From the NCBI GenBank assembly GCA_006538405.1, contig BJKQ01000001.1, positions 3,534,001-3,598,000 on the forward strand: a stretch of DNA of 64,000 nucleotides. Direction: 5' to 3'. The notes beneath the pieces were generated by a model. It had not been told where the DNA came from, did not search any database, and saw only the letters and a program-made list of their open reading frames with translations. The position numbers and the translations under genes were made by a program. Numbering within the stretch: the stretch's first letter is position 1; each line of letters starts with the position of its first letter. Shown here in pieces: positions 51,211-62,687 of the stretch. Origin of the DNA: Hansfordia pulvinata. Taxonomy: Eukaryota; Ascomycota; Sordariomycetes; Xylariales.

Positions 51211-52206
51211 CACCCTTCCTTCCCCGTTCTTTCGAGTCTTCTCTGCTTTCTCCTTGGCCGCGGACCGGTCATCGACTCATCGCAGCCCCCATTCCAGGCC
51301 TCGGCCGGGTCGCAACATGGCCCAACCGTGCAAGGGAGAGGGGAGATGAGGCGATGCGGCCAGCCGGCCAATGGTGGCGCCCTCCAACAATGCCGGGCAC
51401 CCTGACGTTGGGGAAGGGAACGGCGGTGAGAGACGAAAGGGGGTAGAGAGACGGGTGGTGGTTGCGGACGCGCCTGGCAGCGCCCACGGTCGTCTGCGCC
51501 CAGCCGGGGCCTCATTCGCTGTCGGTAGCCGCGCGACCGGTACAGGTGATCGCCGCCCGGGCTTGGTTCGGGCGATTGCGGGCACCCGACGATGGCCTCG
51601 CAGCCAGCCGCGGAGGCAACAGCAGCATCCCACCGAGTCATGGCAGGCCAGGCCAGGCCAGGACAGGACAGGACAGGCAGGCGGGTTTGTGCAGGGGATG
51701 AGCACGTGGACCGGTGACCCAGGGCCATGTTCCCACCGGCCCAGCCAGCCAGAGAGAAGAGAGCCAGAAAGATGTCGAGATGGGTCAGCGCCAGAGATGC
51801 ACAGTGACGAAGGCTGCTCGTCGCATCTGCAGCATTGGGCATCTACTCGCTCGCCACCGCCTACCAAGATCATCTCCCTCTGTTTGTTTCTGGCCCTTGG
51901 TGTCTGTGGCTCGGAGGGGATCGTCGGCGGCGGCCGGCATGTACGGGAGCCGTTAGTTGGTAGGGCTCACGGCCTGCTGCTTGCTGCCCCACCTGACACG
52001 GCAGACAGGCACAGCTCGCCCGTCACCTGACATTTTTGATATACTCGTTATAGCCGGGCGACGGTGAGGGCATACGAGCGCGCCATTCGTGCTCGCACCC
52101 CAGACTGGACCGTGCCCATGAAGCACAGACAGACAACCCGAGGGCAGGCGAATGGCACTGCGCAGAGGGACATGACGAAAAGCACGCGCCCACATCACGG
52201 AATGGC

Positions 52207-52250
52207 ACGTGACGTGACGTGACGTGCCGTGCCGTGCCGTGCCGTGACGT
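52207..52250. repeat. Pentanucleotide array (ACGTG/CCGTG)n
   Basis: Pentamer units first read ACGTG and then switch to CCGTG before reverting. This is a two-variant tandem array in intergenic DNA. Confidence 0.9.
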
Positions 52251-53069
52251 CCCAGCCAGTCAGCCAGCCAGTCAGTCTACGAGTACCCGCCCTGTCTGCC
52301 CGGGGCTCGGATCGTCTGCCTCCCCGCCGTGGCGAGGGCGCCGGTCTGCGGCGCGACCGATGAATCTGCACAGCGCCTGGTGATGATGCCGTCTTCGAGA
52401 CGGCAGACCGCGCGAATTGGTTGACCGCGAGGTGCCACCCGGCCGATCAGAGGGCGCGACAAGCCCCTCCCCTCTGTAGCCCCGGGTATTTCGCTCATGC
52501 CGTCGTCGCTCACCCATGTCGAGTGCGGGCGGGCACGCTGTGGTGCGCCTCTTTGATGGGTACACGTGTGTGAGTGGGATGTACGAGTAGGTCGGTAGGT
52601 AGGTAGGTAGGTACGAGTATGTAGGTGGTCAAGTACCGTGCGGATGGCCGCTGCGGCATATCCAAGCAGACATCAGACATCAGCTCGGGGAGGGGGACCC
52701 CCAGCGGCTCTGGTCACTGAGGCGCGATGGTGTTGGGATCCGATATCTCGCAGGGCGCCCGCCCGGGTCGCACGGGGTCCGGGGGTCGTTCACGTGCATC
52801 CATGTCGAATCACCGACCAACAAGAATATTGTAGGTGACATCCAATGGCTGCTGATCTACTCGTACCTTAGGTAGGTTAGATACTTTAAGGAGTGTATAT
52901 CGAGGCCGGGTAGCGGCTAAAGGTGGATCTACGATACATGGATGCGCGAGTATCTCATGTCATGAAGCGGGAGGCCACCAAGTCCGCGATGACCGCCTCG
53001 TACACATATCATCATGTATGAGGTACCTTTTGATAATCTGATCTTTACCTTAAGGCATGATGTACTGAG

Positions 53070-53111
53070 CACTTCATGTTTGGTTCTGATCACTTCATGT
53101 TTGGTTCTGAT
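53070..53111. repeat. Perfect 21-bp tandem duplication
   Basis: A 21-bp unit beginning CACTTCATGTTTGG and ending TTCTGAT occurs twice back to back without mismatch. It is not coding, and the perfect identity suggests a recent slippage event. Confidence 0.95.
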
Positions 53112-55362
53112 AGCACATCCATTAGACCTCATCCAGATGAATGCAGCCTGCCACCATCGCTACCATCCAATGTACTGGAGGTACTCCCATGGACGTCCAT
53201 TGGATCCATTCATTCCCGCGGGCGATCAGTGAGTGCCCCTCCAGCTGCACGTGGTGCCCCGTAAACACGCCCGAACGCGCCGGCTGCAGCGCGTTTCGCC
53301 GCCCCCGCCCCTGGACCGCACTGCAACGTTCGACGTAGTCGCTGTAGTTGCCCTTGCTCCAGCGTTACCCGCTTCCAGCCAATGATTCCATGGTACCTAT
53401 CGCCCTCCACCTCCATCCATTCCCATCGCATCGCCGTCGCCCGTGATGCCGCGCCGTGATGCTCACCACCTACTGCTAGCCCCCCTCCCCAGCCGGGTTT
53501 TGGTCATGTCGCTCATCGGACGGGCCTCCATCTCCACCTCCGCCTCTCACTCCATCTCCACCTCCACGGCTCCTCTTCGCCACAGCCCGCGGGGCTCCCG
53601 CGAGGCATTTTCACCCTGCTGCCGCTGTCACCTTCGGCGCGTTCCCCCCCCTTGCGCGCCCCGAGCCGTCTTAGCCGCCCCGGCCCTACTACGAGTACGC
53701 GTATCCTCTGGTCCCCTTCCGATATCAAGATTCGCCCTCCTCGCCCAACGTCCTCATCTCCGCCCTCGACTTGACGACAGGGGCTGTCCGGTGCAACGCG
53801 ACACGCCATGCCACAGGTACGAAGGGCCCCCTCCAGCGACCGAGCTTCGTGCATTCATTCGCAGGCCGCACACGTGTGCCCCTCCTACCTCTCATACCCC
53901 TCATCGCTCCGCCGACTCTCCCCTCCCTGCCCCCCTTCTCGCTGCCCCTCGTCGCCCACTTTGTACCCGTCCATCCGCCGAGCTTGGCTTGCTGTCTGCC
54001 TGCCTGCCTGCCTGCCTGCTTTCCAGTTCGGATCCGGGCTCGCCTGGTCCAACCTCTCCGGTCAGGCCAGCCGCCTCTCGAGAGCTGCATGCCACGCACG
54101 ACGCCTCATCCCTTCCATTTCACGCCGCCTGCGTCGCCCCTCGGTCTACGAGTACCTCGATCGATCAGGGCGTCATGCGCCGCGCACCGACCTGCCCGAG
54201 AGGGCCATCGCCAGGGTCCCACCCGACCCCCCCGGCGCGTCAGTCTACGTGTACTCGTACCCCCCATCTCGGCCCTATCCGAGCTGGCCGTGGGTCACTT
54301 TGCGCGCCACCATGACCGACGGCGAGATGGGTATCTCTGGCGACCATCGTCTGCGGCACAGTCCCGTCACACATCACGGGCACCTCCGACTCGAAAAAAA
54401 GCCTGGATCTCGTCACACCATGGCCCCTCGGCAGGCATGCTTGCGTAGGTACATTGCCCAACAGACAGGAGAGTAAGAGAGGCACTTACTCGTAGGCCCG
54501 GAACACTCGCGCGCCCTCCCCAGAGGATCGACTCCCTCGGTTGCCTGATGGCATTCAGCCGCTGCTCACCACCACAGAATCGGAGTCTGGACGTACGAGA
54601 AGGGGCCATGCTGTGCTGTGCGCGCACCTGGCTCAAGGCACATCATTCACATCCACCGTGTAACCTTGGACACCACCAGCCCCAGAAGCAGCTTTCCCTT
54701 TTGGGCTTTCGCTAGGCCAACCTTCGGATCACAGCGGCGGGCGGCATGAGGCTTTGACACGTGGGCGATCACTAGCATCAGCCATCCACCCGAGGTCCTT
54801 CCCCTTCTTGTTGGCCTCTCTCTCTCTCTCTTTCTCTCTGGCTCGAGCGCCGTGGCAACCCCCCTCCCTGATTTACGTCCTCGATGCTCAGGCTACGAGT
54901 AGTACGGAGCGCACCAGGAGCATGGGACTCGCACGAAAGAGCGCGTATTCCAGCGCAGCCCCACCGAGACTCGGCCTAGCGCGGCGACAGCCGAACGGGC
55001 ACGGGATGAGTCTGCACCATTTCCGCTAGCCTGCCAGCGCATCGGAACGAACCACGGCGGGCCCGCTTTCGAAGGCGGGGTGAAGGCGAGGACTGGGCGG
55101 CACGGCGGGCGGGTACGAGTACTCATACTCGTACTCGCAGAAACGTGAAATCGCTCATCAGATAATCTCTGGGGGTCCCATATCTCCGCTGCAGCGCGAG
55201 TACCGTCGTGCTAACTAGTCCCTATCGTGGCCTCTCACGCCTCTGCAGAGCTTCTGTGGGGAAGAGGCCCGGGGTTTGCTTTTTTTCCGTCATTTTCGAC
55301 TTTTCGCCGTTGCCGCCGGAAAGTCAGTCAGTCAGTCATGGGCAATCTCTGTGCCCATGTAC

Positions 55363-55378
55363 GTACGAGTACTCGTAC
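55363..55378. repeat. Representative 16-bp palindrome of the dispersed TACTCGTAC word
   Basis: GTACGAGTACTCGTAC is a perfect palindrome made of two overlapping inverted copies of the recurrent 9-mer. The flanks add ACGTAC on the left and GTACGTA on the right. It is given as the clearest member of a family that I found 30 times in non-coding DNA of this window. Confidence 0.85.
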
Positions 55379-57295
55379 GTATGAGCATGGCGATCACGCC
55401 ATCCCTGCTGACATAAACGCATGTTTCCCATGCACACTGCACACTGCACGACATGCCCGCCCCTGATGTCACGTACAGGCGGGCAGGCGCATGTGCGAAA
55501 TCGTACAGAGTCGAACTCGCCGGCCGGAGATGATTGGTCTACGAATATCTCTGTGCGAGCCACTGCACTCAGGACGCTTCGCTGCCCACAAGGTAGGTAG
55601 GGAGGTAGGTAAATGGGTCTGAAGGGGTTGACAGGTTCTAACATACTAGGAGGTAGACTTGCTGACAACCCTGCCACCACACGCACTGACCGGATATGTT
55701 TCTACACCCGATAAGAGACATGGTCCGCTGACACGAGTACAGTAGAACCCGTCGATGCGTTGGCGCCCTGCTGTCCCCAAGTCGATGGCATTGTTCTCGG
55801 GGCCCGCGTGCCGCCGCCTGACCGTGAGGGCACCTTGATCCTTCTCACCGTCATCATCTCCGAAGGGGCCAAGGGAACTGGGGCGACAAGAGAGGCTGTG
55901 GACCTGTATCGGCCTTGTCTTGATCCTGATCACGGCGTACGGCATGCTCATGCACTGCCGTGTCAGCACTGCGACGGAATCCTCCAAATTGGTGCTCTAG
56001 GGAACACTCACTCGTAAAGGGGGGGAGGGGCATTCTCTCCTGCCTGCACCAGCCCGCGGCCAATCGCTTTCCGCGCCGAGTTCAAATCACTTCGACGCCA
56101 CGCAACCAACCGGCCGAGGGAAACGGCAATTGCGGTTCTGCTAGTTTGGTTTGGGGCTTGGCCCATGGTCCCGATGGATGGCGTACGAGTACTCGCACGA
56201 GGCTGGAACGTGCCTTGGAACAAGAAGCCTGGTCCTGTCCTGCTCGGCCTCTAATGATCCTCTGTCGCACCACTAGCGCCCCTTTGCGGGAACCAACTTT
56301 GCCAGTAAGCTCCTGAACAAGCAAGGCACACGCCTCATCAGATGCTACGAGCGCCCGTGCTTATTGATAGCTAACTTCCCTTGTAGCTGATAGCTGCGAG
56401 CTACGAGTAGGTAGCTAGCTGCCTCGGCTAGTCTCGAACAGCAAGGTTGATGCCTCCGGCAGCTGTGGCTGTGATCTCTGCGTTGCTAAACGCCCATTGG
56501 ACACTAATAATATCTTTTCCTTGGTTAGGGGGGGTAACCCAAGCAAGGAAGGAAAGCAAGGAACAAGCCCTGCCTCTTTCCCCCCCTCCCCCCTTGTCAC
56601 CCTCTATCTTTTGCCTTGATGAGACACAAGCTCTGTCTCTCTACGTTGCACTTTATTAGGGGGCCCTGTCTACTGCTTCTGGCAAAGCTGACAACATCCC
56701 AGTCGGCCGACAAGCTTTGGCACGGGCGGAGCGACAGCTACTTACCACCCGCCCAGCCCCACACCCTTTGGGTCGCTTCTAACCCGGCTAGCCGGGTGTC
56801 CCGAATTCTCCGGAACTGCGAGTCGTCGGCCGTCCTTTTCGTCATGGTTCCTCGGCTCTTCTCCGCCGAGAATGAAAGACCCTTTGTGGTGACAACCGCC
56901 GGAAATGCGCCAAAATAGAGAGAGAGACAGAGAGAGAGAAAAGACGTCGCGTCGCGGGGGACCGCGGACGTTTCCGGGGATGCTTCAAGGCCCCCCCACA
57001 TTCGGGAAAAGGGGAGCTCTGCGAGTACTCGTGCCCTTCTTTATCTCTCTCTACAGGAAGATACCGCGACGCGCCTCGTCCGTGTCTTCGGGGCCGGTCC
57101 CATCTGCAGAGGCGGGCGTGCGTGCGCACACTATGCTGGGGCATACGCGGGTCAACTTTGGGTTCTTCTCGTGCCTTCGCCTTCTCCTGCAAGGCCCCCG
57201 TTTTCCATGGGGGCTTGCAGGGGTGGGAGGCAAAAGATCGTGGCAGATGCTGATAGGGCGCGACGGTCCCGACTGATGACTGCAACACTCAAACA

Positions 57296-57320
57296 GGGGG
57301 GGGGGGGGGGGGGGGGGGGC
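57296..57320. repeat. Poly-G tract (about 25)
   Basis: The longest mononucleotide tract in the window, in non-coding DNA. A comparable G tract of about 21 lies at 59397-59417 inside the last intron of the FAH-family gene. Lengths in such tracts are unreliable in most sequencing data. Confidence 0.9.
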
Positions 57321-59123
57321 AAGAATGGTTGCTCATCTGAGGGCGCCTGTTTCCATGTGAGTGCGGGTAAGGACAAAGGTAAAGCGGACGTCCTGGTCGG
57401 CTGACGGAACGAAGCGGTCCCTTTTTTGCTGCAACGGTGTTTGGACTTTGCACCTCCTTGCGTCCGGGCGGCCTGTCACATCGACCTCCTCGGCTCCCCC
57501 GCTTGGCTGCAGACTTCAAGAGCACATGACCTTCTTACGGGCCTCTTCTCGGACGCGGGAAAGGTAACATGCCAGTGCCAGTGCGAGGCGAAACTGGGGT
57601 TGTGTTTTCCTCACTCCCCCATGCAACTCTCCCTGCCCCAGCTTGGACACTCTTTTTTGTTCATCCTCGAGCCGGCGAGCAGGGTCGCAACGGGAGAGAG
57701 AACCTGCATGCCATGGCCTTGGCTCTTATGACACAACTCGCTGCTCTAAACGCGAGTCCTTTGATGGAAAGGACGCAGAGAACAATCGGTTATAGCCGTA
57801 TAATTTTCTTCCGCTGGCTCACAGAGGTCCTGACTATAGGAGGCGGCGGCGGGGAGAGGTTCCGAAGTCTCTAAGTCATTTGTCGACCCTGATTCCCCCC
57901 TTTCCTCCCCCAACAGAGAATCCGCAAAGAGAATCCCATCTCACAACGCTCCCCCCACTGCCACCACCACCATCATTCCCTGTCGGGGTTGATAAGGCGT
58001 CTCTAAAAAAGGAATGATGAAGGGGAGAGGGGGGCTATGAAACGTGTGGAAGAGCCCGAAAGCGGGGTACGGGGGTGTTGGCCGCGCATGCAACGACGAT
58101 CCGATCACACGCGGAGATCCGAGCCCAAGCTTTCCCTTACATGGCCAACAGATGCCCATAGGTGGAAGAGAGAGAAAGTGCAATACGGAGTACCCAAAGA
58201 AGTAGATGGCGGGCTACTATTTCATGCAGGCGACAAGTACGAAGAAAGTTCGGACGACAAAGGTGGCACGACGCTGCCTGGTTTCCTCCCCCCCACTCAC
58301 TCTCCCCCTGGCACTCGATCGGATAGGATCTACAGCGAGCCGAAACCCGCGAGAATTACAGCTTTGGGCAGCAGTAGGCCAGCGAACGCTGATCCCCCCT
58401 CAGCCTGGCTCCTGAGGCAGCGTTTGAGGGGAGAGCCTGTCTTGTGCGCGCGTGTGTGTGTGTAGCGCCCTCCTGCTTATGCGATCTACTTCATCCATGA
58501 CGCTTCGTGTGGCGCATACGTGCGCCGTGTGTGTGTGTGTGTGAGTGAGTGTGTGTGTTATGGGGCGAGCGAGGGCATCATTATCGAAAGCAAGTATCGT
58601 CTGCCAGTGAAGTCTGGGGACAGGAGAGAGCGATCTCTCTTCTCTCCTCTCCCCGGCCTGCCGTCTCATGTCGAGCAAGGTCATTCATTCCCGTACCAGG
58701 GCGCGACAGGAGAGCTGCGCAGGTCCGTGGCGTGTGTGCTAGTATTGTCTCATACGTGTCTGTGCCACTTTGCATAGATCCCTGCTCTGCAGCATCCCAC
58801 TTTGGGTGATTCAATCCCCTTCTTCATTGCTATCGTGTTCGTGTTCGTTGCCCGGCTCTGCGAGTACAGGACGAAGAAAAAAAGGGGGGGGGGGTGTCAA
58901 GATTCGCGTAAAGTTTCCCTGACGCTCGTAGCTACCCCCTTTTTCCCCCGAGTTCTCCCCGTGATGAAGGCCGATGCGCTTGTTTCAAAGAAGTTTGTAG
59001 TTTGTTGATGTAATAGTCGTCTGATTCCCTCTCTCTCCCCTCTTCAACTTTCTCTTCTCTTCCAACGATCTTCTTCAGGGAGGTCAACTACTACTTACTT
59101 ACTTACTACTACTACTACTACTC

Positions 59124-60588
59124 TTACTCCCCGTCCACAAACACCGAGACGAGGCTGCCGACGCGCGGGGTCAGCTCGACGACGAACTCGTCGCCGGCGT
59201 GCAGGTAGGTGTGGGGTTTGCGGCCGAAGCCGACGCCGGCGGGGGTCCCCGTGAGGATGACGGTGCCGGGCGGCAGCGTGGTGCCCTGGGAGAGCCACAT
59301 GACGAGCTTGGCGACGGGGAAAACCAGGTCGCTGTGGGTGTGAGTGTGTCAGTTTTCGGTTATTTGAACGGGCAAGGCCGAGATAAATCTGAAAAAGGGG
59401 GGGGGGGGGGGGGGGGGTTGGCGGGGAACAAAGGAGGAGAGAAAGAAGAAGAAGAAGAAAGAAGAAAGAAGACACACACCTCAACGCAGACTCCTGCATG
59501 AGCTCCCCGTTCTTGTAGCCCCGGATCCGGAAGGCGGCCGGGTCGGGGACGGAGGCGGCGGAGACCAGGACCGGGCCCAGGGGGCAGGAGCCGTCGAAGC
59601 CCTTGGAGTAGCAGGCCTGGGACTGGGCCAGCTGGGCGGCGCGGCTGGAGACGTCGTTGGCGGCCGTGTAGCCGAGGACGTGGGCCATGGCCTCGGCCTC
59701 GGTCCGGGCGTCCTTGCAGGCTGCCGGGCCCAGCACGACGGCCAGCTCCGACTCGTAGTCGGCCGAGTCGTCCGGCAGCGTGTGCCGCGGGATCGCCACG
59801 CGCGCGCTGGGGTACGGGTCCGTCAGGGCCGTCGATGGCTTCCTGTTGAGTGTGAGTGTGGGTGCGAGTGTGAGCGTGGGTGAGTACGAGTAGACAGCGC
59901 GTTGATTCAGGAAAGGGAAGGAAAGGGAGAAGAGGGTGTGATGATAAGAAAGGGGGGGGGGGGGTGTCGGGTAGGTAGCTCGTCAAACTCACCCCCCCTC
60001 CCCCCTCCCCCCTTTTCCTATAGCTCCCAGTAACGAGATGTACGAGTTCGGGGTGAGAGGTCAGGAGTATTAGATTGTGAGCCTACTTACATGAACATCA
60101 TAGGGATCTCGGGCAGCGCCATGCCGGCCTCCTTGGCGTGTGTGGCATACTTTTGTTTTTGTGGATGTGCGTCAGTCTTAGCAGAAGAAGAAGAAGAAGA
60201 AGAAGAAAACTCACGTTCAGCCCGATGCAGCGGATGGTGCCGACCTCGCCGGCCGCGAGCGGCGACAGCAGGGCGCCGACGGGTAGACGTCGCCGGTGGG
60301 CTCGCCGGGCTCGAGGACGGACGAGCCGCTCCAGACGGCGGCTTCGACGCCGGCGCCGCCGTGCATCATCGCCCGGACGACGTCGGCGTCGCGGTCGAGC
60401 GGCTCGCCGATCACCGCCACCGTCGGGTCGCGGCCGCCGCCCGGCTTGGGCGTGAATCGGATCAGACCTTTTTTTTTTTTTTCGTCAGTTTCTTATGTTT
60501 TTTTTCTTTGTTTTTGTTTTTCTTTTCAACAAAAGGGAAGATGGCGGTGGCTCATCCACAGCCCGCTAGACTTACGGTCAAACCCCAT
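59124..60588 (-). CDS. Fumarylacetoacetate hydrolase (FAH) family protein, with an apparent 1-nt frameshift
   Basis: Exons 60588-60576 (13 nt), 60467-60212, 60149-60091, 59842-59480 and 59331-59124 encode about 299 aa after one base is restored. FAH-fold enzymes cleave or decarboxylate acylpyruvates and related 2-oxo acids with a divalent metal. Visible marks: IRCIGLNYATHAKEAGM, the FMKPSTAL segment, the ESE pair in DYESELAVVLG plus Asp in the NDVSSR segment (metal ligands), KGFDGSCPLGP, and the C-terminal LTGTPAGVGFG followed by HAGDEFVVEL. The first exon encodes only MGFD plus one base. The frame breaks at the three-G run 60281-60283 (TACCCGTC on the coding strand); one more C gives YPVGALLSPLAAGE. 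Intron 1 ends in a run of about 17 A before the acceptor AG, without a pyrimidine tract. Intron 3 is about 250 nt and contains a GTACGAGTA word. The substrate is unknown; FAHD1/acylpyruvase-like is a guess. Confidence 0.9.
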
Positions 60589-62687
60589 TGTGTGTGTCTC
60601 GTCGTGTGGGTTCTTCTTTATGCGTTAATGTTGGTCTCTGAGGGGCGGCAGTCACTGAACGCTCGATCGACGAAACTGCGAGTAGCGTGGGGTGAGGCAG
60701 AAGCGGAGGGCAGAGAGAAAAAAAAAAAAAGAGAGACGCGTCGGAGAAGAGACAGAACAAGACGGAGACCACTCCGTCAAGCATGAGGGCGAGCTCATAG
60801 CAAAACAGGTAAATCCCGGACTGCAATGCATATGTGCGGTAGAGTAAAGGTGGGCAGGTAAGTAGATGCAGCATGTGGTGTTTACTTACATATTACATCA
60901 CCTATCACACACGTGCATGTATCTAGGTATGTATGTATGTATGTATGTATGTATGTATGTCAGGTCATGATGAGGCTTGAGTAGTCCTGTCCCGACTCGC
61001 TGCAGCGCCCCAGGTTGTGTTGTCGGGCTCTGCCCTCCCCGCGAATCACCGACCGGCCGGCCGGCCGTGTCCGACGCGCTGCGGCCCGGACTTCCCCATC
61101 TCTCCCGCACCGGCTGCGCACTGCGGGGGGTTCTATCCGGCTCGTGTCTACAAGCAGATGTCGGTGAGTCGGGGCGTGCTCTCAGCTGAGCTGCCTTTTC
61201 ACCGGACGGCGGACGGGCGGTCAGTCTCGGAATACCCGCTTCCCCTGCCTCAACCAGGTCATGGAAATCAGGTGCTGGGTTGAATCTAGGCATTTGGTTC
61301 GTCTTGCGGGTTGGCTAAATGACTGGCCGCATTGAGCCTCCTAGCCTGACCTTCAGAATTCTCGGGATCGGATCAGAGAAGAGCTGTTCAGCGTCTGAGG
61401 CTTCGCTGTGCAAAGACTTGAGATTCAGTCGCCCGAAGCCGGGGTCGAGTCGCCCCCACGACGGATACACGTTTATTGATGGTCAGGGCCTCTTTGGAAC
61501 CTCTACAGGACGTGGTTGATCAAGGGTAATACCCTTGACGGAGCAGTCAGTGACGGACGAGCATGGTCATCGTCGTCAGCAAATAACAGGCGTCCATTCC
61601 ACTCTCCAGCCAGTCCATCGTTCAGCCTCGACGGGCACGTCAGCCTCCGAGAAGTGGCGCCGTCGCCAGTTCCCCCCAAGTTTGCTGCATTCACGCCCCC
61701 CTCCGCCTCACCTGGGCATTGTCGCCTATCCGTACCAATTTCGCCTCAAGGGTGGGAAACCAAGGGTATACCCGGGAGGTGTACTCGTACGAGTATGCGT
61801 AAGCCGGGTGGCCTGCGTCTTCGGGAATTATCCATTCCCCCCCTGGCGCGGCCTCACGACAACCCCGGCCCCTGTCTCTTCGCCCTTTTCTCCAGAGGAG
61901 CAATAGATTTACTGCCCCAAACGGCAAAGCAGCAAACCATCAACTGGTGGCATCGAGGTACTCGTACGGGTACATCGGCCTCCTTCACTAGCACGAGTAT
62001 CGTGGCATCTCCGCTCCGTGGTGTTCCTCTCCAGAAAGAGAGAGACAGGCGGTCAGCGACACCGCCCATCATCGCCACCAAGCTAGTTGCTTGTTAGTGC
62101 TCGAACACACACTCGTAACCCCATTCCCTCCCTCCTCGCCCATCCTCATCCTCCCCTGCACTGCACTGCAAGGGCCTCTTCTCCCTTCCCCATCCCTGTC
62201 TGCTCTCGGCTCGGACACTAATACTCGTGGTCCCACAATGACCTGCAGAGCCCGATGGTCAGGTGACCACCCCCCTTGGTCCCAAACCCCTTCGCACCCC
62301 AGTGGGCACCCGGCGGGTTTTCCATGTCGCATGTGAAACCTCGGTGAGCGACGCGCCATGCAGACCCGAGCCAGGATCGCTTGGCTTGGCCGAAGCGCGC
62401 CTGCAGCACACGGCTATCACGGGCGTCGCAAGCCAAGCGCCCCGTCTTGCGCGCACCAGGCATCAAGGTCGTGGGCAGTGTTGTGTTCCTGACGGTGGGT
62501 GCGAGTACGCGCACTCGTAGGCTCTCTGGAAGCTTCTCGGGGATGCGATGACTTGTAGGTTGAGTGCTTTGTGCCTGTATGGGTACGTGTCGCCGTTGAC
62601 ACACGCTCTCCACGTCGTGCGTGCATCATCATCTTTCCAACTACCAGGTACTCGCAACCCGCGCTCCCCCTCCCCGTCCACTTTCCC
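60589..62687. other. Intergenic region between the FAH-family and MJ1316-domain genes
   Basis: It contains an (ATGT)n array at about 60927-60960. A dense cluster of TACTCGTAC words lies at 61782, 61787 and 61959, the first two overlapping as the 14-bp palindrome TACTCGTACGAGTA. No gene is recognised. Confidence 0.5.

Larger units (their letters stand above)
47758..59123. other. 11.4-kb gene-free region with dense repeats and TACTCGTAC words
   Basis: Despite many open frames, I recognise no protein. It holds exact copies of TACTCGTAC or its complement at 47909, 49944, 52581, 52611, 52858, 54252, 55113, 55126, 55363, 55370 and 56183. Two 16-bp perfect palindromes contain the word's core: 48155-48170 (CTACGAGTACTCGTAG) and 55363-55378 (GTACGAGTACTCGTAC). 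Mono- and pentanucleotide tracts and a 21-bp tandem duplication are listed separately. A short AT-rich island lies at about 48490-48620. It could host non-coding RNAs or be simple repeat-driven expansion. Confidence 0.5.

Noticed and set aside
53443..54315. 290-codon plus-strand frame in the 48-59 kb interval
   Set aside because: Same character: Ser/Pro/Leu-rich, repeat-derived, with two other plus-strand phases open across the same stretch.
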